Positions 61,281-64,000 of a stretch of DNA of 64,000 nt are shown here, piece by piece. Numbering within the stretch: the first letter of the stretch is position 1; each line of letters begins with the position of its first letter. The position numbers and the translations under genes are program-made. Source of the stretch: Nissolia schottii (Eukaryota > Streptophyta > Magnoliopsida > Fabales > Fabaceae); contig QANU01016478.1 in NCBI GenBank assembly GCA_003254905.1, positions 245,935 to 309,934 on the forward strand, given 5' to 3'. The notes under the pieces are model-generated. The model was not told where the DNA came from. It worked only from the letters and a program-made list of their open reading frames with translations, and did not search any database.

Positions 61281-62728
61281 CTAATAATTGATTGAGTGAC
61301 ACCATCCATAGCTCTTGATGTTCTCCCTTATAACAAACTTCTGCACCTTCCCAGTTGAATTAAGAGGCAAATCCCCAAAGATCACCCTCTTTGGAACCAT
61401 GTGATCTTCCAACTTGCCTTCACAAAACTTGATGATCTCTTCAACACTAGCACCATTGCATCCATCTTTCAATTCCACAATTGCACATATTGGTGACCCC
61501 ACCAAACATTCATCATCACCATCATCATATCTCCCAACAACTGCTGCTTTCAAAACCTTTGGATGGCTCAACAACACTGCCTCCACCTCCAATGAGCTCA
61601 CAGCTTCTCCCTTTGAATACATGATATCCTTTGCTCTATCTTTCAGTGTTATGGAACCATTTTTCTCCCTAATAGCAAGGTCACCAGTTCTATACCATCC
61701 ACCCTTAAATGCTTGCTCAGTTGCTTGTGAATTCTTGAGGTACCCTGACATGAGAGTATTCCCTTTGAACATGATTTCACCAATGGTTTTCCCATCACGT
61801 GGAGCACTCTTCATGGTCATTGGATCTTTCACTTCAACATCCACATCTTCCATTGGAAGCCATTGATCACCATAATTCAGCTTTGTGTATTCATTATCTG
61901 AATTGGGATTCCATGGCCTTATAATCACAGGGCCTAGAGCCTCTGTCATGCCATAACCAATGCTCACATCAAATCCAAGTTCTGATACCTTGTTGATGAC
62001 TTTGAAATGTGGTAGCACACCTGCAACTGTAAGTTTCACCCTGAATTGTAGGGGAAGGTCACTATGCAATGAAGAATCGGAAATGGTGTCCAAAAGGGTT
62101 GGTGCACCACACAAATGAGTCACCTTGTGAAGGCGAATTGCATCAAATATATCCTTTGCTGAGATGTTTCTGAGGCAAACATTGGTGCCGCCAAGGGCAG
62201 ACATTGCCCAAGGGAAGCACCAACCGTTGCAACGAAACATGTCAACCGTCCATAAAAACACTGACATTGGCCTCATTTTGAAGCGAGAAATTGCTGCAAT
62301 TGAATTGAGATAAGCACTTCTATGGCTATAAACAACCCCTTTAGGAGTACCAGTTGTACCTGATGTGTAGTTCACTGATATGGGATCGCACTCATTGCTT
62401 GGCCTTAAAGCTTTGAAATTCGGATGCCCTTTTGCAATAAGGTCATTGTAGTTTAAGGTATTTGGTGGGACAGTTTGGTCACCATCATGATCTGGGATTA
62501 GGACAATGAGGGGTGGCTTGCATTTTCTTTGGGACATTATCTCAAACACTTGGAGGGCAGAGTCAATAAACTGATAATCAACAAATAGGATTTTGCAGGA
62601 CTCCAATTGTTCCAATATTAGTGCTAGTGTTGTGACATCCAATTTGGTGTTGAGAGCAGAGAGAACAGCACCTGCCATAGGGACACCAAGATGAAGCTCG
62701 TAGAGCTCTGGAATGTTTGGTGCCAAAG
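61281..62728 (-). CDS. Acyl-activating enzyme (AMP-binding, AAE1-type), main exon; first exon outside window
   Basis: Member of the plant acyl-CoA synthetase-like superfamily, which activates short carboxylic acids with ATP and CoA. The exon begins at an acceptor (GGTTGCAG|CTTTGG at 62728) in phase 2, reading ALAPNIPELYELHLGVPMAG; there is no ATG here, so a first exon of perhaps 70-100 codons must lie beyond 64000. Motifs: AMP-binding loop YTSGTTGTPKGVVYSHR, GYGMTEALGP, GGWYRTGDLA, DRAKDIMYSKGEAVSSLEVE and the catalytic-Lys motif LNSTGKVQKFVIRE near the C-terminus. The usual FHCNGW box is MFRCNGW and the usual SGGEN is SKGEA, so substrate or activity may differ. The C-terminus SINY lacks a peroxisomal SKL/SRL signal. 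482 residues are visible without interruption. Confidence 0.92.
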
Positions 62729-63259
62729 CTGCAACCTATTCGTGCATGTATATGAGAACATTGAAATCATTATGAGCATAACAAAGTTTTGATCTAGAAC
62801 CATTTGTAAATTCAAGTAGCTGCACAACTAGAAAAATTGGACACAAAAAATATTGAAATTTAATTGTTGCCCAAAGTTTTAAAGACTTTTTTTTATCGGT
62901 ATGCATTGTCAAATTACAATGTCATTTAATCATGTATTACTTTCTATAGGTGAAACTTTTAAAATAGTAAGGTAAAATTAGGACTGTCAAAATGAGCCTA
63001 ACCCATTTACTCGGTTAAATGGACGGGCTTTACATGAAAAAAATAGGTCTGTGAAAATTTGAAAAAAATTGGTTCAACCCGTTTACGCCCAACCCGCTAG
63101 GCTTGCGGGCTAGCCCATGAAATATTTTTTTTTATTTATAAAAAATCCATTTTTTAAAAGTTTCATTTTGGACTCTAAATTTTATTTTGGAGTTTAAGAG
63201 TTTACTTATAATTAAGCATGTTTAACTATTTGTTATGCTTAATTACTTAATTATATTTA
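62729..63259. other. AAE intron with a possible hAT-like terminus
   Basis: This is probably intronic to the AAE gene. 62983-63120 (GGACTGTCAAAATGAGCC, then AACCCGTTTACGCCCAACCC and GCTAGCCCATGAA) has the look of a hAT-type end, but no duplication or partner end was found. Confidence 0.4.
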
Positions 63260-63556
63260 GGATTAATTAAGTTTTTAGTCCCTGTAATATGAAAAAGTTT
63301 GGTTTTAGTCTCTCATGACAAGTTTTAGTTCCTATAAAATGTGAAAGTTTAATTTTGGCCCCTGTGAACAGTTGGTGATGGACGGCGATGACGTGTCAGT
63401 TAACTCGTCACAGGGACCATTTCTACATCACTGTCCATCACCAACTGTCCACATGGACCAAAATCAAATTTTCACATTTTACAGGGACTAAAACTTGTCA
63501 TGAGGGACTAAAACCAAACTTTTTCATATTACAGGGACTAAAAACTTAATTAACCC
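63260..63556. mobile_element. MULE-family MITE, 297 bp, 9-bp target duplication
   Basis: TTATATTTA flanks it on both sides (63251-63259 and 63557-63565). The ends GGATTAATTAAGTTTTTAGT and (reverse complement) GGGTTAATTAAGTTTTTAGT continue as an almost perfect fold-back of about 130 bases per arm. Termini match the Pack-MULEs at 24906 and 36301, so this is the minimal member of the same family. It sits in the probable first intron of the AAE gene. Confidence 0.92.
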
Positions 63557-63565
63557 TTATATTTA

Positions 63566-64000
63566 TATTGTTATACAACTAAAGTGTTATGACATAGATA
63601 TTGATAAATTTTGCATTCTATTCCTTCAATGAGTGCCTACGCCCTATATACTTTCAAACCTTGTTTATTATTGATCAATCTACGAGAAAGTTCCAATTGT
63701 GTTTTTGAACAATAACATAATAGTACTCACATCAATGTTATATGCCGTCATTTAATTAATGAAAGTTGTATTAATTCATTAATCGATTTCAAATAGCATT
63801 TGAAAGCATTTGATATCTTTCAAGCAAGATAGTTGAAAGAACAAAAAAGATAATATAATACCGTCATCAACCATTTAAATTATTTCTTTCTAATTAATTA
63901 ATAGATAGACGATAAAAAATAGTTAAAAATGATTGCGCATACTTATTCACAACCTTGTATTTAAATCATAAAAAATAGACCAACATTTTAATTTTATAAA
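63566..64000. other. AT-rich flank, nothing seen
   Basis: Probably still inside the AAE first intron or its 5' flank; no exon of that gene recognised. Confidence 0.5.

Noticed and set aside
1-64000. CRISPR arrays, operons, bacterial-type genes, tRNA or rRNA genes
   Set aside because: Gene structure and repeats are those of a plant nuclear genome; no supportable array or structural RNA gene was seen.

Overview
This is nuclear DNA from a flowering plant. It is AT-rich, genes are split by short GT-AG introns, and the space between genes is filled with plant transposons. The encoded proteins (a GRIP golgin, a group-III serine acetyltransferase, mitochondrial IDH regulatory subunit, a small SBP-box factor, a plastid-type MATE carrier and a plant acyl-activating enzyme) all match eudicot families. 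A papilionoid legume is my best guess, but it is inference. There are no prokaryotic genes, no CRISPR array and no tRNA or rRNA gene that I can support.

Layout: 1-6.6 kb is the 5' two-thirds of a GRIP-domain golgin gene (minus strand), with its non-coding first exon and a TATA-like box. 6.6-14.7 kb is a transposon graveyard: a hAT end, two Ty3/gypsy-type LTR fragments and the 3' end of a CACTA element. 14.7-18.9 kb is a complete ten-exon serine acetyltransferase (minus). 19-38 kb is dense mobile DNA: a SINE with target-site duplication, a Mutator-like element with 121-bp internal repeats, a solo LTR, two Pack-MULEs carrying host gene fragments, a hAT element nested in an LTR, and a gypsy gag remnant. 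38.9-42.2 kb is a complete four-exon NAD-IDH regulatory subunit (plus). 43.1-45.3 kb is a two-exon SBP-box transcription factor (minus). 47.4-47.9 kb is a LINE RNase H remnant. 48.8-52.7 kb is a twelve-exon MATE transporter (minus). 56.2-56.5 kb is an orphan exon of an isoflavone-reductase-like gene. 61.3-62.7 kb is the main exon of an acyl-activating enzyme (minus) whose first exon lies beyond the window. 63.3 kb holds a short MITE of the same MULE family as the Pack-MULEs.

The host genes do not form a pathway or cluster; they are ordinary single genes in a repeat-rich region. The most notable content is the Mutator-like family ending in GGTTAATTAAGTTTTTAGTC-type termini. It appears three times: once as a 297-bp MITE with a 9-bp duplication, and twice as Pack-MULEs. 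One Pack-MULE carries an uninterrupted 268-codon frame with a PPR-protein segment. The other combines a sugar-transporter segment with two oppositely oriented pieces of one monoacylglycerol-lipase-type gene.

The sequence is a draft assembly: 413 Ns at 24493-24905 hide the left end of one Pack-MULE, and single Ns occur at 8752, 13779 and 56696.
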